A stretch of 64,000 nt of DNA from DB1 sp049323655 (GCA_049323655.1 JBMONO010000009.1:1-64000), one strand, 5' to 3'; positions 49,058 to 57,370 are shown, counted from the first letter of the stretch. Made by a program: numbers and translations. The notes: a model not told the origin generated them from the sequence alone.

Positions 49058-50227
49058 ATGGCAAAAAGCCCGAACATTAAAGTACGCCCCTGGTGTCCCT
49101 TTTGCGGCCAGGATGTCAACCCGCCCCAGGAACCGGTTCGCCGCAAAATGGATGAATTCAAGGTCGGCACCTGCCAGTGCGGTGCAGTCTACACCTCGGA
49201 CCCGACCGGCTTCAACGTAGGCGCGGCCATGGTCGAGTGCATGGTCTACGCCTGTGACGATAACCCGGATCTCGCCTGGGAACTGGTGGCTGATGAGGAC
49301 TTTCTCACCGGCCGCATCGACAATTACGACGAGCAGACCCATCAGGTTTATGAAGTCAAAAACGTCGATGGCCGCCGGGTCGGCGGTGTCCTCTATTTCA
49401 TCCGGTTGACCCGTGATCTTGCCGAGCTCTCCAAACGACTCAAGCAGCACAAACAACGGACGGACGAGCGCGCCAGTCGACCGATGAGCAAACTGGTTAT
49501 CCCGCCGCTTGAACCACAGCGTGATCCCAAGCGCAACAAGAAAAAGGCCGATAAGAAGGAGATCGCGGAACTTGTTTTTGCCGGCGACATCGACGCTCTG
49601 GTTGATTTCAGCTTTGACGATCCCCGCACCCTTCGCTTCATGCAGCGACTGCTCTATGACCCGAGCGAGGATAAACGCTGGTATTACGCCCATGTCATCG
49701 GCCAGGTCTGTGCCCGGCTGGCGACCCGCAAACCCGGAGCCGTCAGCGACATGCTGCATCGAATGTATGAGGCGTGCACCGATTCCGCCTCGTCTCATTG
49801 GGGGCTGCTGGAGGCGATCGGTTCGATCATCGCGGCACGGCCCGACCTCTTCGGCGCCTTTGCCCGCCATCTCCTCATGTACCGCGGGGTGCCGACCTCC
49901 CGGGTCCAGGTGCTGTGGGCCATGGGCACCATCGCGGAAACGAGTCCGGAGGTGGTTCGTAACACCCCGATTTACAGCGTTTTCCCCTATGTTGATCATC
50001 CGGAGCCGATCACCAGAGGGCATGCCATCCGTTTGTTCGGTCGCATCAATGCCCGTGAACTGCAATCACAAATTGAGGCGCAGGTCAATGACATTGCCCC
50101 TCTCGTCGTTTACGAAAAAGGTTTGCCGGTGGCCGCAACGGTCGGCAACCTGGCCCGCGAGGCGCTTGCCTTGATGGCGCAGGAAGACGTGCCTTTTCAC
50201 CAAGAATCAGGAGAATCAGGACAATGA
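49058..50227 (+). CDS. Zinc-ribbon and HEAT-repeat protein of the dsr locus
   Basis: A 389-residue soluble protein. Residues ~12-40 hold WCPFCGQDV and CQCGAVYTSD, a zinc-ribbon pattern. A charged basic linker (DPKRNKKKADKKEIAELVF) leads into a C-terminal array of HEAT-like helical pairs (DPSEDKRWYYAHVIGQVCARL, SHWGLLEAIGSIIAARPDLF, PEPITRGHAIRLFGRI). No enzymatic motif is seen. It begins 2 nt after the TPR gene and overlaps the next TPR gene by 4 nt. I know of no assigned function. Confidence 0.75.
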   Translation: MAKSPNIKVRPWCPFCGQDVNPPQEPVRRKMDEFKVGTCQCGAVYTSDPTGFNVGAAMVECMVYACDDNPDLAWELVADEDFLTGRIDNYDEQTHQVYEVKNVDGRRVGGVLYFIRLTRDLAELSKRLKQHKQRTDERASRPMSKLVIPPLEPQRDPKRNKKKADKKEIAELVFAGDIDALVDFSFDDPRTLRFMQRLLYDPSEDKRWYYAHVIGQVCARLATRKPGAVSDMLHRMYEACTDSASSHWGLLEAIGSIIAARPDLFGAFARHLLMYRGVPTSRVQVLWAMGTIAETSPEVVRNTPIYSVFPYVDHPEPITRGHAIRLFGRINARELQSQIEAQVNDIAPLVVYEKGLPVAATVGNLAREALALMAQEDVPFHQESGESGQ

Positions 50228-50787
50228 CCGAAGCACAGAAAAAAGAAGAGAAAAAAAGTCAAGCCCGCCTTGATTACGAGGCTGGCATGGAATTGCTGTC
50301 AAAAGGGGAAGCCGCCCAGGCGGCCAATATGTTTCACAACGCCCTGATCGGCTTCGAGCAGGAAGGCGATATCAACGGCATCGCCAACGCCACCGACAAG
50401 CTCGGCGATATCTGTGCCGGCAGAAAGGAGCTGGACCGCGCCCTTGACTTTTATGACAAGGTCACCACCATCTGCTTCGATCAGGGGGACAACATCAGCG
50501 TCTTTGCCATCGACAAAAAAAAGGCTCGTCTGTTTGCCGATTGCGGTCTGTACGATGAGGCAATCACCCGTTATCTCGCCATCATCGATGAATACAATGC
50601 CATGCGCAACCCCCAGGGCACGGTTGATACCCTGCAGACCCTCGCCGAGATTTACATGGCGGCCGGCAACCGGGAAAACGCTGCAGACTGCTACCGAACC
50701 GCGGCGAGCATCCATGAACGATACAAACATAGCCGCCACGCCGCAACGCTCAAGCAGAAGGCGGAAGAGATCCTTAAGGTTGCTTAG
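50224..50787 (+). CDS. Second TPR-repeat protein of the dsr locus
   Basis: A 187-residue protein with at least three TPR units (ALIGFEQEGDINGIANATDKLGD, ALDFYDKVTTICFDQGD, AITRYLAIIDEYNAM, then AADCYRTAASIHERY). The ATG overlaps the HEAT gene stop (ATGA). It ends 25 nt before a strong bidirectional terminator shared with the convergent dsrABD operon. Confidence 0.85.
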   Translation: MTEAQKKEEKKSQARLDYEAGMELLSKGEAAQAANMFHNALIGFEQEGDINGIANATDKLGDICAGRKELDRALDFYDKVTTICFDQGDNISVFAIDKKKARLFADCGLYDEAITRYLAIIDEYNAMRNPQGTVDTLQTLAEIYMAAGNRENAADCYRTAASIHERYKHSRHAATLKQKAEEILKVA

Positions 50788-50812
50788 GTCGGAGGAAGGA
50801 TTCATTAATCGA

Positions 50813-50849
50813 AAAAGCCGTCTTGATCCCTTGGATCAAGACGGCTTTT
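50813..50849. terminator. Bidirectional terminator between TPR operon and dsrD
   Basis: Perfect 17-bp stem (50813-50829 with 50833-50849), loop CTT, with AAAA/TTTT at both ends, so it can stop transcription from the plus-strand TPR operon and from dsrABD on the minus strand. Confidence 0.95.
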
Positions 50850-50883
50850 CTAATGAACGAAGATAAATCAGACGCGAAATTGA

Positions 50884-51138
50884 TTATTTGTTCGCCTCTG
50901 CCTCATCACGGGATTCTTCATTTTTAATCCGCGAGGGAAGAGCATACATGGTCGTGCTGCCGCTCGACCAGAACATCAGTTTACTCTCCTTAACCAGCTC
51001 ATTGGCGACGTTTTTGATCTCACGCGGTTTGGCGTCGGGATCGCAGGCATAAAAGTCCTTGACATAGAGCTGCGGTTTCGGTGCTTTTGTTGCCTTCTCA
51101 ATCATTGCTGCCTTCAATTCATCTTTACTCAGTGCCAT
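50884..51138 (-). CDS. dsrD: DsrD, dissimilatory sulfite reductase activator
   Basis: An 84-residue winged-helix protein with KPQLYVKDFYACDP, REIKNVANELVKESKLMFWSSGSTTMYALP and a charged tail, the DsrD pattern. DsrD is a marker of reductive (sulfate-reducing) Dsr systems and activates DsrAB. The ATG follows AGGAG. It lies 130 nt after dsrB with a 10-bp hairpin between, and ends before a bidirectional terminator. Confidence 0.96.
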   Translation of the reverse strand: MALSKDELKAAMIEKATKAPKPQLYVKDFYACDPDAKPREIKNVANELVKESKLMFWSSGSTTMYALPSRIKNEESRDEAEANK

Positions 51139-51202
51139 TTCATTACTCCTCTAAAATAGAGTTCCGGAATCCCTCCATTTTCACCCGCTCTGCCAAGCGA
51201 GA

Positions 51203-51236
51203 GTGACTGCGGACACCATATCGTACCCGCAGTCAC
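51203..51236 (-). promoter_or_regulatory. dsrB-dsrD intercistronic hairpin
   Basis: Perfect 10-bp stem GTGACTGCGG (51203-51212) / CCGCAGTCAC (51227-51236) with a 14-nt loop and no T-run. It lies in the 130-nt gap between dsrB and dsrD and may protect or process the mRNA, or reduce readthrough. Confidence 0.55.
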
Positions 51237-51268
51237 CACGGAAGACCCAACTGCTGAAAGGCAGTTTA

Positions 51269-52399
51269 TTATTTGATATGGCTGGTGAACTTGAACTGGG
51301 TCGAGGTTCTCCAGGTATCATAGGCCAAACGGTAATCGTCGATGGACTTGATTGTGAACGGAATGCCGGTCAGTTCAAAGAACTTCTCCCAACCAATCCT
51401 CTCGGCCCACTCACCGAGCCGCTCGTATTTACGGGCATGCTTGGCATAGGTTTCAAGGATGGTCTTCACTGCGGCAACGGTCTCCGGCCAGCGAGGAGTA
51501 TTGTTGGGCAGGAAGGGAATGACCAGTTTGGAGAATTTCGGCATCGAACGGGAGTTGGATACCTTGCCGCCCACCAGGATGGCAATGCCGTCGCCTTCCG
51601 GATCGGCCAGCGGCATGGCCGGGCACATGGTGTAGCAGTTACCGCAGAACATACAACGCTCAGCGGTTACCTTGACCGATTTCACTTCCTCACCCTTGCT
51701 GTTGGTCTCCTTGGCCGGTTTTACCGCGCCCAGCGGGCAGGCGGCGATGGCCAGGGGCAGCTCGCAAAGGCCGGTGATGGCGTCATGGTCGATCATCGGC
51801 GGCTTGCGGTGAATACCAAGGATGGCGATGTCGGATGCATGAACCGCACCGCACATGTTGAGGCAGCAGGCCAAGGCCACGCGAACCTGGGCCGGCAGGG
51901 TCATGCTGGTGAAGTAATCGAACAGCTCGTCCATAACCGCCTTGACCACGCCGGAGGCGTCGGTCGCCGGGGTGTGGCAGTGTACCCAACCCTGGGTGTG
52001 AACGATATTGGAAACGCTGGCGCCGGTGGCGCCGACCGGAAACTTGTTGCCGCGGCTGGCCAGGTCATCGAGCAGGGGCTGAACTTTGGCCTTGGAGTCA
52101 ACCATGAACTCAACGTTGTTCCGGGTGGTCCAGCGAACATACCCGCCGCAATGTTTGTCGGCGATGTCGCAGATTTCGCGGATCAGATCGATACTGATCA
52201 GACGGGCGGCGCCGACGCGGACGGTCCAGCACTCGTCGCCGCTCTCGCTCTTGTGCATCAGCACGCCCGGCTGAGTGATCTCATGATAGAGCCATTTGCC
52301 GAAGTTGTTCTTGATCACCGGCGGCATCATATCATTGTAATGTGGGGGACCGATGTCGGTAATTCTGTCGGCCATCGGATTATTCGGATCGTAACCCAT
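51269..52399 (-). CDS. dsrB: Dissimilatory sulfite reductase beta subunit
   Basis: Cytosolic alpha2beta2 enzyme subunit. The 376 residues show VHCHTPATDASG and CCLNMCGAVHASDIAI, which provide the four Cys of the siroheme-coupled [4Fe-4S] cluster as in known DsrB (one Cys plus CCxxxC), and an inserted ferredoxin domain with CMFCGNCYTMCPAMPLADP and a further Cys in IAACPLGAV. ATG follows AAGGAGG. It starts 63 nt after dsrA. Confidence 0.98.
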   Translation of the reverse strand: MGYDPNNPMADRITDIGPPHYNDMMPPVIKNNFGKWLYHEITQPGVLMHKSESGDECWTVRVGAARLISIDLIREICDIADKHCGGYVRWTTRNNVEFMVDSKAKVQPLLDDLASRGNKFPVGATGASVSNIVHTQGWVHCHTPATDASGVVKAVMDELFDYFTSMTLPAQVRVALACCLNMCGAVHASDIAILGIHRKPPMIDHDAITGLCELPLAIAACPLGAVKPAKETNSKGEEVKSVKVTAERCMFCGNCYTMCPAMPLADPEGDGIAILVGGKVSNSRSMPKFSKLVIPFLPNNTPRWPETVAAVKTILETYAKHARKYERLGEWAERIGWEKFFELTGIPFTIKSIDDYRLAYDTWRTSTQFKFTSHIK

Positions 52400-52462
52400 G
52401 TGTCTACCTCCTTATATCAATAAGTAAGAAAACTTTCAGTTAGTGGAAGCGAAGAACACCAC

Positions 52463-53743
52463 TTATTGCGCATGCCGTTTACGGAACTCGCGAATGTCGC
52501 GCTCCCAGCCGCCCTCGACCTCGTCCTCGCTCCAGAAGACATAGGGGTTGGAACGCGGTTCCTTGACATGCTGGGGAATCGGCTCGACTTCCATGACCTT
52601 GAGGAAGGTGGGCAGACCGACGCGCTGCATGGTCTCGCCGACGCGCTCGCGGTTCTTGCCGTTTTCCATCCACCAGTCCCAGATCTTCTCGATGACCTCG
52701 ACAAGATCCTCGAACTCATTGTCCTCGGTGACATTGACAAAGGGAATGGTCATGGTGGCGAACTGGGCGCCGTCGAGGATCGGGGCCTTGGCGCCGACGC
52801 AGATGGTTGCGCCCTGCTCCGCACCCGGACGAAGGGCGCGCGGCATGACGTTGATGCAGTGCATGCAGCGGGTGCATTCTTTGTTGTCGATCTTCAGGGT
52901 GTCACCTTCCATCCACATACAACCGGTTGGGCAGAGGGCGATCACCTCTTTCTGAATGTCGAACTTGCCCCAGTCGCGGCCGGCATGAGCGCCGCCGTTG
53001 GCCGGGTACTCGCCATTGATATAGGCCTTGACCGCTGCCTGATCAATGCGGATATCGTCGCGCCAGGTGCCGATAACGGCAAAGTCGGAACGGGCGATGG
53101 CGGCAACGCAGTCATTGGGGCAGCCGGAGAATTTCAATTTGAATTTATAGGGGAAGGCTGGACGGTGGATTTCGTCCTGGTAGCGATTGGTCAGGGTATG
53201 ACAGACCGCCTGGGTGTCATAACAGGCCCACTCGCAGCGGGATTTGCCGAGACAGCAGGCCGGGGTGCGCAGGTTGGAGCCGGAACCGCCGAGGTCCTGA
53301 TTGAGGTTGTGGGTCAGGTCGTAGAACAGGGGCTCCAGGTTCGGGGTGGTGGTGCCGAGCAGAACCATGTCGCCGGTGGAGCCGTGCATATTGGTCATGC
53401 CGGATCCGTATTTCTGCCACAGATCACAGATGGCCCGCAGTTTTTCGGTGCTGTAGTACAGACCGGACGGCTGGGCGATACGAACGGTGTGGAAGTGGGC
53501 GACACCGGGAAACTGCTTGGGTACGTCGGAGTAACGACCGACAATGCCGCCGCCGTATCCGAATACACCGACGATGCCACCATGCTTCCAGTGGGTGATT
53601 CTGTCTTTGTAAGACAGTTCCAGCTGTCCCAGAATGTCCCAGCACTCCGGTTTGGTCTCGGCCTGGCGCTTGAGATCTGTAACAAAGCTCGGCCAAGGTC
53701 CTTTTTCGAGTTCGTCCAATAAGGGCGTATCATGCTTTGGCAT
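52463..53743 (-). CDS. dsrA: Dissimilatory sulfite reductase alpha subunit
   Basis: The partner of DsrB in reduction of sulfite. The 426 residues (usual ~435) include the cluster Cys motifs CLGKSRC and FSGCPNDC (Cx5C and Cx3C), HGSTGDMVLLG, and a ferredoxin domain with CPTGCMWMEGD and CTRCMHCINVMPRAL. Together with dsrD this is the bacterial reductive type. ATG follows AGGAGG. First gene of dsrABD, with a promoter and a dyad at 53864-53917 giving a ~138-nt leader. Confidence 0.98.
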   Translation of the reverse strand: MPKHDTPLLDELEKGPWPSFVTDLKRQAETKPECWDILGQLELSYKDRITHWKHGGIVGVFGYGGGIVGRYSDVPKQFPGVAHFHTVRIAQPSGLYYSTEKLRAICDLWQKYGSGMTNMHGSTGDMVLLGTTTPNLEPLFYDLTHNLNQDLGGSGSNLRTPACCLGKSRCEWACYDTQAVCHTLTNRYQDEIHRPAFPYKFKLKFSGCPNDCVAAIARSDFAVIGTWRDDIRIDQAAVKAYINGEYPANGGAHAGRDWGKFDIQKEVIALCPTGCMWMEGDTLKIDNKECTRCMHCINVMPRALRPGAEQGATICVGAKAPILDGAQFATMTIPFVNVTEDNEFEDLVEVIEKIWDWWMENGKNRERVGETMQRVGLPTFLKVMEVEPIPQHVKEPRSNPYVFWSEDEVEGGWERDIREFRKRHAQ

Positions 53744-53863
53744 TTTCTCGTTTCCTCCTAAGGATCTGTTAATATGTAAGCCTATAACCTGCTCACCCGT
53801 CAGCTCTCCCTGATGACGCGCCTATCCACGCTCCATTTCCGCTACGGAATGAACAAACACAAT

Positions 53864-53917
53864 ACTGAATAGTAATTCAGTTTGGACGAACTTATCCATC
53901 TCCCAACGATTTGTCAA
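53864..53917 (-). promoter_or_regulatory. dsrABD promoter with operator-like dyad at the start site
   Basis: On the minus strand TTGACA (53912-53917) and TAAGTT (53889-53894) are spaced 17 bp. Immediately downstream, 53864-53881 forms ACTGAAT-AGTA-ATTCAGT, a perfect 7-bp inverted repeat spanning about +1 to +18, where a repressor would block initiation. It does not match Rex (TTGTGAAN4TTCACAA) or HcpR-type sites. Confidence 0.6.
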
Positions 53918-54050
53918 CAAAAAATCTTTATTTGAAATAATGAAAATGACGGAATTCCGCCGTTTCCTCTTTCTCGGGTTTTTTCCCGTGCAAAATCAAT
54001 ATGATACACAGCATTTCCAGGTCCTTTTATTGCTGTGATCCTTTTTTTTC

Positions 54051-54177
54051 AAACCCGTAAAAAGTTTTTTTCACCACAGAGCCCATTGAGGGCGCAGAGA
54101 AAACGCCTTAATTTCGATAGTTACCCCTGTGTGCCCTGGGTCTCTGTGGTTATTTTTTTTCAGTATTTACCGACCAT
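54051..54177 (-). repeat. Dispersed repeat family B, copy 3
   Basis: On the minus strand it starts GGATGGTCGGTAAATACTGA, then ATAACCACAGAGACCCAGGG, and ends GGGCTCTGTGGTGAAAAAAAC and TTTTTACGGGTTTG. The ACCACAGAG / CTCTGTGGT arms can pair end to end. It lies upstream of dsrA, beyond its promoter. Confidence 0.8.
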
Positions 54178-54180
54178 CCT

Positions 54181-54487
54181 TTTGTTCTGGCGGACATGGC
54201 GCGTCCGCAGAGAATCACCCCCGCACCGGCGATCAATCGTATTTTTTTAGACATTTTTCAGACAAACCATGGTTAAATGGGAGGCGAATGACAACGCGCT
54301 GATTTTTCCAGGCAACTATCTCTTTTAGCTGAGCACCGGCCGCCGTGCGGCTGGTGCGGCAGCCGGACCGAAAAAATGCGGGTTCATTCACCGCGCCGGC
54401 ACCTCCTTTTGCTGCAGAGCCTGGGTATCTGCCCGACACTGCGCAGCGTAAACGCAAACCACCATTTTTAACACAAAATTATTTATC
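54181..54487. other. Intergenic region upstream of the DUF134 gene
   Basis: About 300 bases with no supported gene; a minus-strand open frame of 74 codons (54233-54457) has no ribosome binding site and no recognisable motif. A GC-rich patch with imperfect inverted repeats (GCACCGGCCGCCGTGCGGCTGGTGC, near 54330-54358) is the only structure noted. Confidence 0.4.
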
Positions 54488-54844
54488 GTGTCACGACCAA
54501 AAAAAACGAGACTCTGCGAAGGCGGCATGTGCGGGCGGGCCTTCAAACCCACCGGCACCCCCATGCCGAAATTGCGAAAAATCGATCTGCTGCGCGACGA
54601 GCTTGAATCACTCAAGCTCTGTGACCTGGAGGGATTGACCCAGGAGGAGGCAGGACTGAAGATGGGGATCTCCCGAGGGACGGTGCAGCGCATTCTGACG
54701 ACTGCCCGCCGAAAAACGGCCGAGGCCCTGGTAACCGGCGCCGCCCTTGTTTTTCAGGTGGATATTCCGGAAGTGCGACAGATCCAGCCCCTGGTCCCCG
54801 GTCGGGCATCCGAAGACGGGGATCAACAGGACGAGCCCTGCTAA
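54488..54844 (+). CDS. DUF134 helix-turn-helix protein
   Basis: A 118-residue putative DNA-binding regulator. LKLCDLEGLTQEEAGLKMGISRGTVQRIL is a sigma-region-4-like helix-turn-helix, and TARRKTAEALVTGAALVF completes the DUF134/UPF0251 pattern. The N-terminus carries two Cys (LCEGGMCGRAFKP). Start is GTG at 54488 without a strong ribosome binding site. It faces the NifX-like/SBF/DUF302 operon, and members of this family often neighbour NifX-like genes. Confidence 0.85.
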   Translation: MSRPKKTRLCEGGMCGRAFKPTGTPMPKLRKIDLLRDELESLKLCDLEGLTQEEAGLKMGISRGTVQRILTTARRKTAEALVTGAALVFQVDIPEVRQIQPLVPGRASEDGDQQDEPC

Positions 54845-54862
54845 TCCCTGTCAATAGATGAC

Positions 54863-54991
54863 AAACCCGAAAAAAGTCTTTTTTCACCACAGAGCGCACA
54901 GAGGATGCAGAGAAAACGTCTTTTATTACAATTACTTATCCCTGCACGCTCTGCAGTCTCTGTGGTTAATTTTCAGTATTTACGAGACTAT
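54863..54991 (-). repeat. Dispersed repeat family B, copy 4
   Basis: On the minus strand it starts TGATAGTCTCGTAAATACTG, continues TTAACCACAGAGACTGCAGA, and ends GCGCTCTGTGGTGAAAAAAG and CTTTTTTCGGGTTTG. It lies between the convergent DUF134 and NifX-like genes. Confidence 0.85.
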
Positions 54992-55017
54992 CAAATAAAA
55001 GACCTTTTACGATTTTA

Positions 55018-55413
55018 TCAATGGTGACAGTCGCCGCCGCCCTGGCAGGTGTGCTGGGGCTGCATGACCGGAAAACGCCCCTGTAGAAAACCGCTGACAA
55101 CCGCCTCGACGTCGCGGAACTCGTCCCGCTCGGCGAAATAGACGTCAATCCCCACTTCATTGAAGCCCATGAGCGGCCGCGCCCCCATGCCGCCCACCAC
55201 CAGGGCGTCGACATCGCGCTCCTGCAGCAACCGAACCGGCACCATGCAGCCTCCCGCCTCATGGGCGGCATTCTCCACGGTTTCGACAGAGATGACCTTG
55301 CCCTCGTGAAGATCGATGACGGTGAAGAGATCACAGTGGCCGAAATGATCGGAGCGGCTCGCCTTCATCCCACCAGGACTGTTGGTCGGCACCGCTAATT
55401 TTATTTTTTTCAT
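55018..55413 (-). CDS. NifX/NifB-type dinitrogenase cofactor-domain protein
   Basis: A 131-residue protein of the NifX/NafY/MTH1175 fold. KLAVPTNSPGGMKASRSDHFGHCDLFTVID and DVDALVVGGMGARPLMGFNEVGIDVYFA are the conserved strands, with a C-terminal Cys/His tail (HTCQGGGDCHH) that may bind metal. No nif genes are nearby, so it is an MTH1175-like protein of unknown role, not evidence of nitrogen fixation. ATG follows AAGGAG. It begins 15 nt after the SBF transporter gene. Confidence 0.87.
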   Translation of the reverse strand: MKKIKLAVPTNSPGGMKASRSDHFGHCDLFTVIDLHEGKVISVETVENAAHEAGGCMVPVRLLQERDVDALVVGGMGARPLMGFNEVGIDVYFAERDEFRDVEAVVSGFLQGRFPVMQPQHTCQGGGDCHH

Positions 55414-55428
55414 GGCTTTCTCCTTTTT

Positions 55429-56412
55429 TCACGCCCCCTTGGCAGGCGGGCCAAAAATTGTGTCGGTAAACCTGACATACCACGCTGCTGACTGCACCTG
55501 AATGATATAAGACACGGCAATAACCAGGGCGGCATTGGTTCCCTGGCTACCGAAGGCGTTGATGGCAATGGCCAGGGCAATGGACAGATTGCGCATGACC
55601 GTACCGTAGACCAGGGCAATGCCGTCTCCCCGGTTGAAAAAGAATCTGCCCACCAGGGTGCTGAGCAGAAAATTGGCGCCGTACATCAGCAAAAGCGGCA
55701 TGAAAATCACCGCTATGACCGCCGGATTGTCATAAATCTGCTGCGCCTTCAAGGCAATGGCGACAAAAACAATGCCCAGCACACCAACGGTGGACAGGGC
55801 CGGAAACCGCGGGGCAATCTGGTCCTTAAACTTCGGCATTCCGTGTTTTTTCACCAGGGACTGGCGGGTCAGATAGCCGAGCAGCATGGGAACGAAAACA
55901 ATCACGACAATCTGCTTTACCACCAGGACGATGTCCACATCCACCCTGGCGCCCATAAGAAACTGGACATAAAAGGGGGTGGCCAGGGAGCCGAGGGTGA
56001 GGCCAATCACGGTCATGTTGATGGCCGCGCCCAGGTTGCCCTTGGCAAAACCGGTCCAGGAAATGGTCATGCCGCTGGTGGGCAGCAGCGAGGCAAGCAG
56101 CAGTCCGAGGGCCATGTAGGGCTGATCGTGAAAGAAAAAGCGGCCCAGCCCATAGGCCAGAAAGGGAATGACGCAGAAATTGATACCCTGGGTCACCGCC
56201 TGTAGCCGAAAATTGACCCCCTCCCGCAGATGCTTGATGTTCAGGGTCACCATCATCGGGTAGACCATGAGAAAGGTGAAGGGAACGATCAAGGATTTCA
56301 GCTGTTTGACGAAAGCCGGATCACCCATGACGCCGAAGAAAAATCCGGCGGTCATCATGAGCGGAATGGCAACAACGAGATTCTTGTTGATTGTGATCAG
56401 AAGTTTCCACAT
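55429..56412 (-). CDS. SBF-family (bile acid:sodium symporter-like) transporter
   Basis: A 327-residue membrane protein with about ten hydrophobic segments. The motif LASLLPTSGMTISWTGFAKGN and the later VYGTVMRNLSIALAIAINAFG are the two conserved crossover regions of the SBF/ACR3 superfamily. It lacks the Cys-bearing helix typical of ACR3 arsenite pumps, so the substrate is uncertain. ATG follows AAGAAGG. It follows the DUF302 gene by 95 nt and precedes the NifX-like gene. Confidence 0.85.
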   Translation of the reverse strand: MWKLLITINKNLVVAIPLMMTAGFFFGVMGDPAFVKQLKSLIVPFTFLMVYPMMVTLNIKHLREGVNFRLQAVTQGINFCVIPFLAYGLGRFFFHDQPYMALGLLLASLLPTSGMTISWTGFAKGNLGAAINMTVIGLTLGSLATPFYVQFLMGARVDVDIVLVVKQIVVIVFVPMLLGYLTRQSLVKKHGMPKFKDQIAPRFPALSTVGVLGIVFVAIALKAQQIYDNPAVIAVIFMPLLLMYGANFLLSTLVGRFFFNRGDGIALVYGTVMRNLSIALAIAINAFGSQGTNAALVIAVSYIIQVQSAAWYVRFTDTIFGPPAKGA

Positions 56413-56507
56413 GACAACACCTTCTTAATTAAACGGACGGACCCGCCGTTGCGTGATGCCGGAACCGGCCGCACTGGCTTCGCCAATCCGCGATCCGAAA
56501 TCCGCAA

Positions 56508-56918
56508 CTATTTCGCTTCCTCGATCATCTCGATGATCTTTTTGTAGGTCTCAGCCAGGGAGGCGGGAAACGCCTCATCATCAACCACCGCCCGGATGTT
56601 GTCGGCACTGAAGGTAAGAAAGCGGATCTGGGTCTTGCCGTTTTTGGTAAACGTCATGACAAATTTCGGCATGAGGATGGCCCGCTCCGGATTGGCGCTC
56701 AGACTCTTTGCCGCTTTTTCCGGCTTGCAGATCTGAATCATGTGGAGATCGAATCCCTCCGCCACCTCGGCGCCGTGCTTGCCGAAAGAGTGCGCCATAT
56801 CCATGGTGGTTTCATTGTGCAGAACAAAACCGTTTTTTTTCGCCACCGCGCCCAACGCCTTGACAAACTCCTTTGTGCTCTTTGCCGATTCCGTCGCATA
56901 AACCTGATCCTTCTTCAT
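56508..56918 (-). CDS. DUF302-family protein
   Basis: A 136-residue protein with ALGAVAKKNGFVLHNETTMD, EGFDLHMIQICKPEKAAKSL and ILMPKFVMTFTKNGKTQIRFL, the DUF302 pattern. Function is unknown. The ATG at 56918 follows AAGGAGACGG. It heads an operon with the SBF transporter and NifX-like genes, driven by a promoter and dyad at 57076-57120, with repeat A4 inside the leader. Confidence 0.85.
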   Translation of the reverse strand: MKKDQVYATESAKSTKEFVKALGAVAKKNGFVLHNETTMDMAHSFGKHGAEVAEGFDLHMIQICKPEKAAKSLSANPERAILMPKFVMTFTKNGKTQIRFLTFSADNIRAVVDDEAFPASLAETYKKIIEMIEEAK

Positions 56919-56949
56919 CTCCGTCTCCTTTTTGGGTGAATGAAAAAAA

Positions 56950-57052
56950 ATGATGGTCTCGTAACAACCCGCAAACCATGGCGGGCGGGAACGAGAAAAC
57001 AACGAGCTACAATGCACCGTCGGTCGGAATCATGGCTTTTTACGATTCCGGC
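56950..57052 (+). repeat. Dispersed repeat family A, copy 4
   Basis: Begins ATGATGGTCTCGTAACAACC, carries AACAACGAGCTACAA, and ends in the imperfect hairpin TCGGAATCATG / TACGATTCCGG (about 57023-57051). It lies in the 5' leader of the DUF302 gene, between its promoter and its ATG. Confidence 0.85.
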
Positions 57053-57075
57053 AAAAAAATCACTGTTGCAAAAGT

Positions 57076-57120
57076 TATGTGCATATGCTCACATATACGA
57101 CGATAACCAGAGGATGTCAA
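57076..57120 (-). promoter_or_regulatory. Promoter and operator-like dyad of the DUF302 operon
   Basis: On the minus strand TTGACA (57115-57120) and TATATG (57092-57097) are spaced 17 bp. An inverted repeat TATGTG-N8-CACATA (57076-57095) overlaps the -10 and start site, the usual place for an ArsR-type or similar small repressor. No regulator gene is directly beside it except DUF134. Confidence 0.6.
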
Positions 57121-57264
57121 GCGGCAGTTTAAGCATTTAGTGAAATTTCATCAAAAAAGCCTGTAACAGAAGAGATTGGGCAAAACAAAGGGATATCCAT
57201 ACCTTACCTACCGACAACGCCGGACTGCCGCTTTTCACCGGACCGCTGCCGATTGACAAGCAAA

Positions 57265-57293
57265 TTGACACCGTAAACTTTTCATACTATAGA
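57265..57293 (+). promoter_or_regulatory. Promoter of the CoADR-rhodanese gene
   Basis: TTGACA (57265-57270) and TATAGA (57288-57293), 17-bp spacing, 77 nt upstream of the ATG at 57371. It is the best consensus promoter in the window. A second TTGACA lies 12 nt earlier. Confidence 0.7.
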
Positions 57294-57370
57294 AAATGGC
57301 ACGCTGGCTGGCCCGGAATGGCTCATGGCCGCCGGCATCCTTCACGCACACGGCACAGGGGGAGTAAAAA

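Noticed and set aside
53864..53881. Rex or HcpR site in front of dsrA
   Set aside because: The half-sites ACTGAAT/ATTCAGT do not match TTGTGA-type sites.
54233..54457. Minus-strand gene between dsrA and DUF134
   Set aside because: No ribosome binding site, no motif, basic low-complexity product, and it overlaps imperfect hairpins.
55018..55413. Evidence for nitrogen fixation from a NifX-like gene
   Set aside because: No nifHDK, nifB or nifEN is in the window; MTH1175-like proteins occur in many non-fixers.
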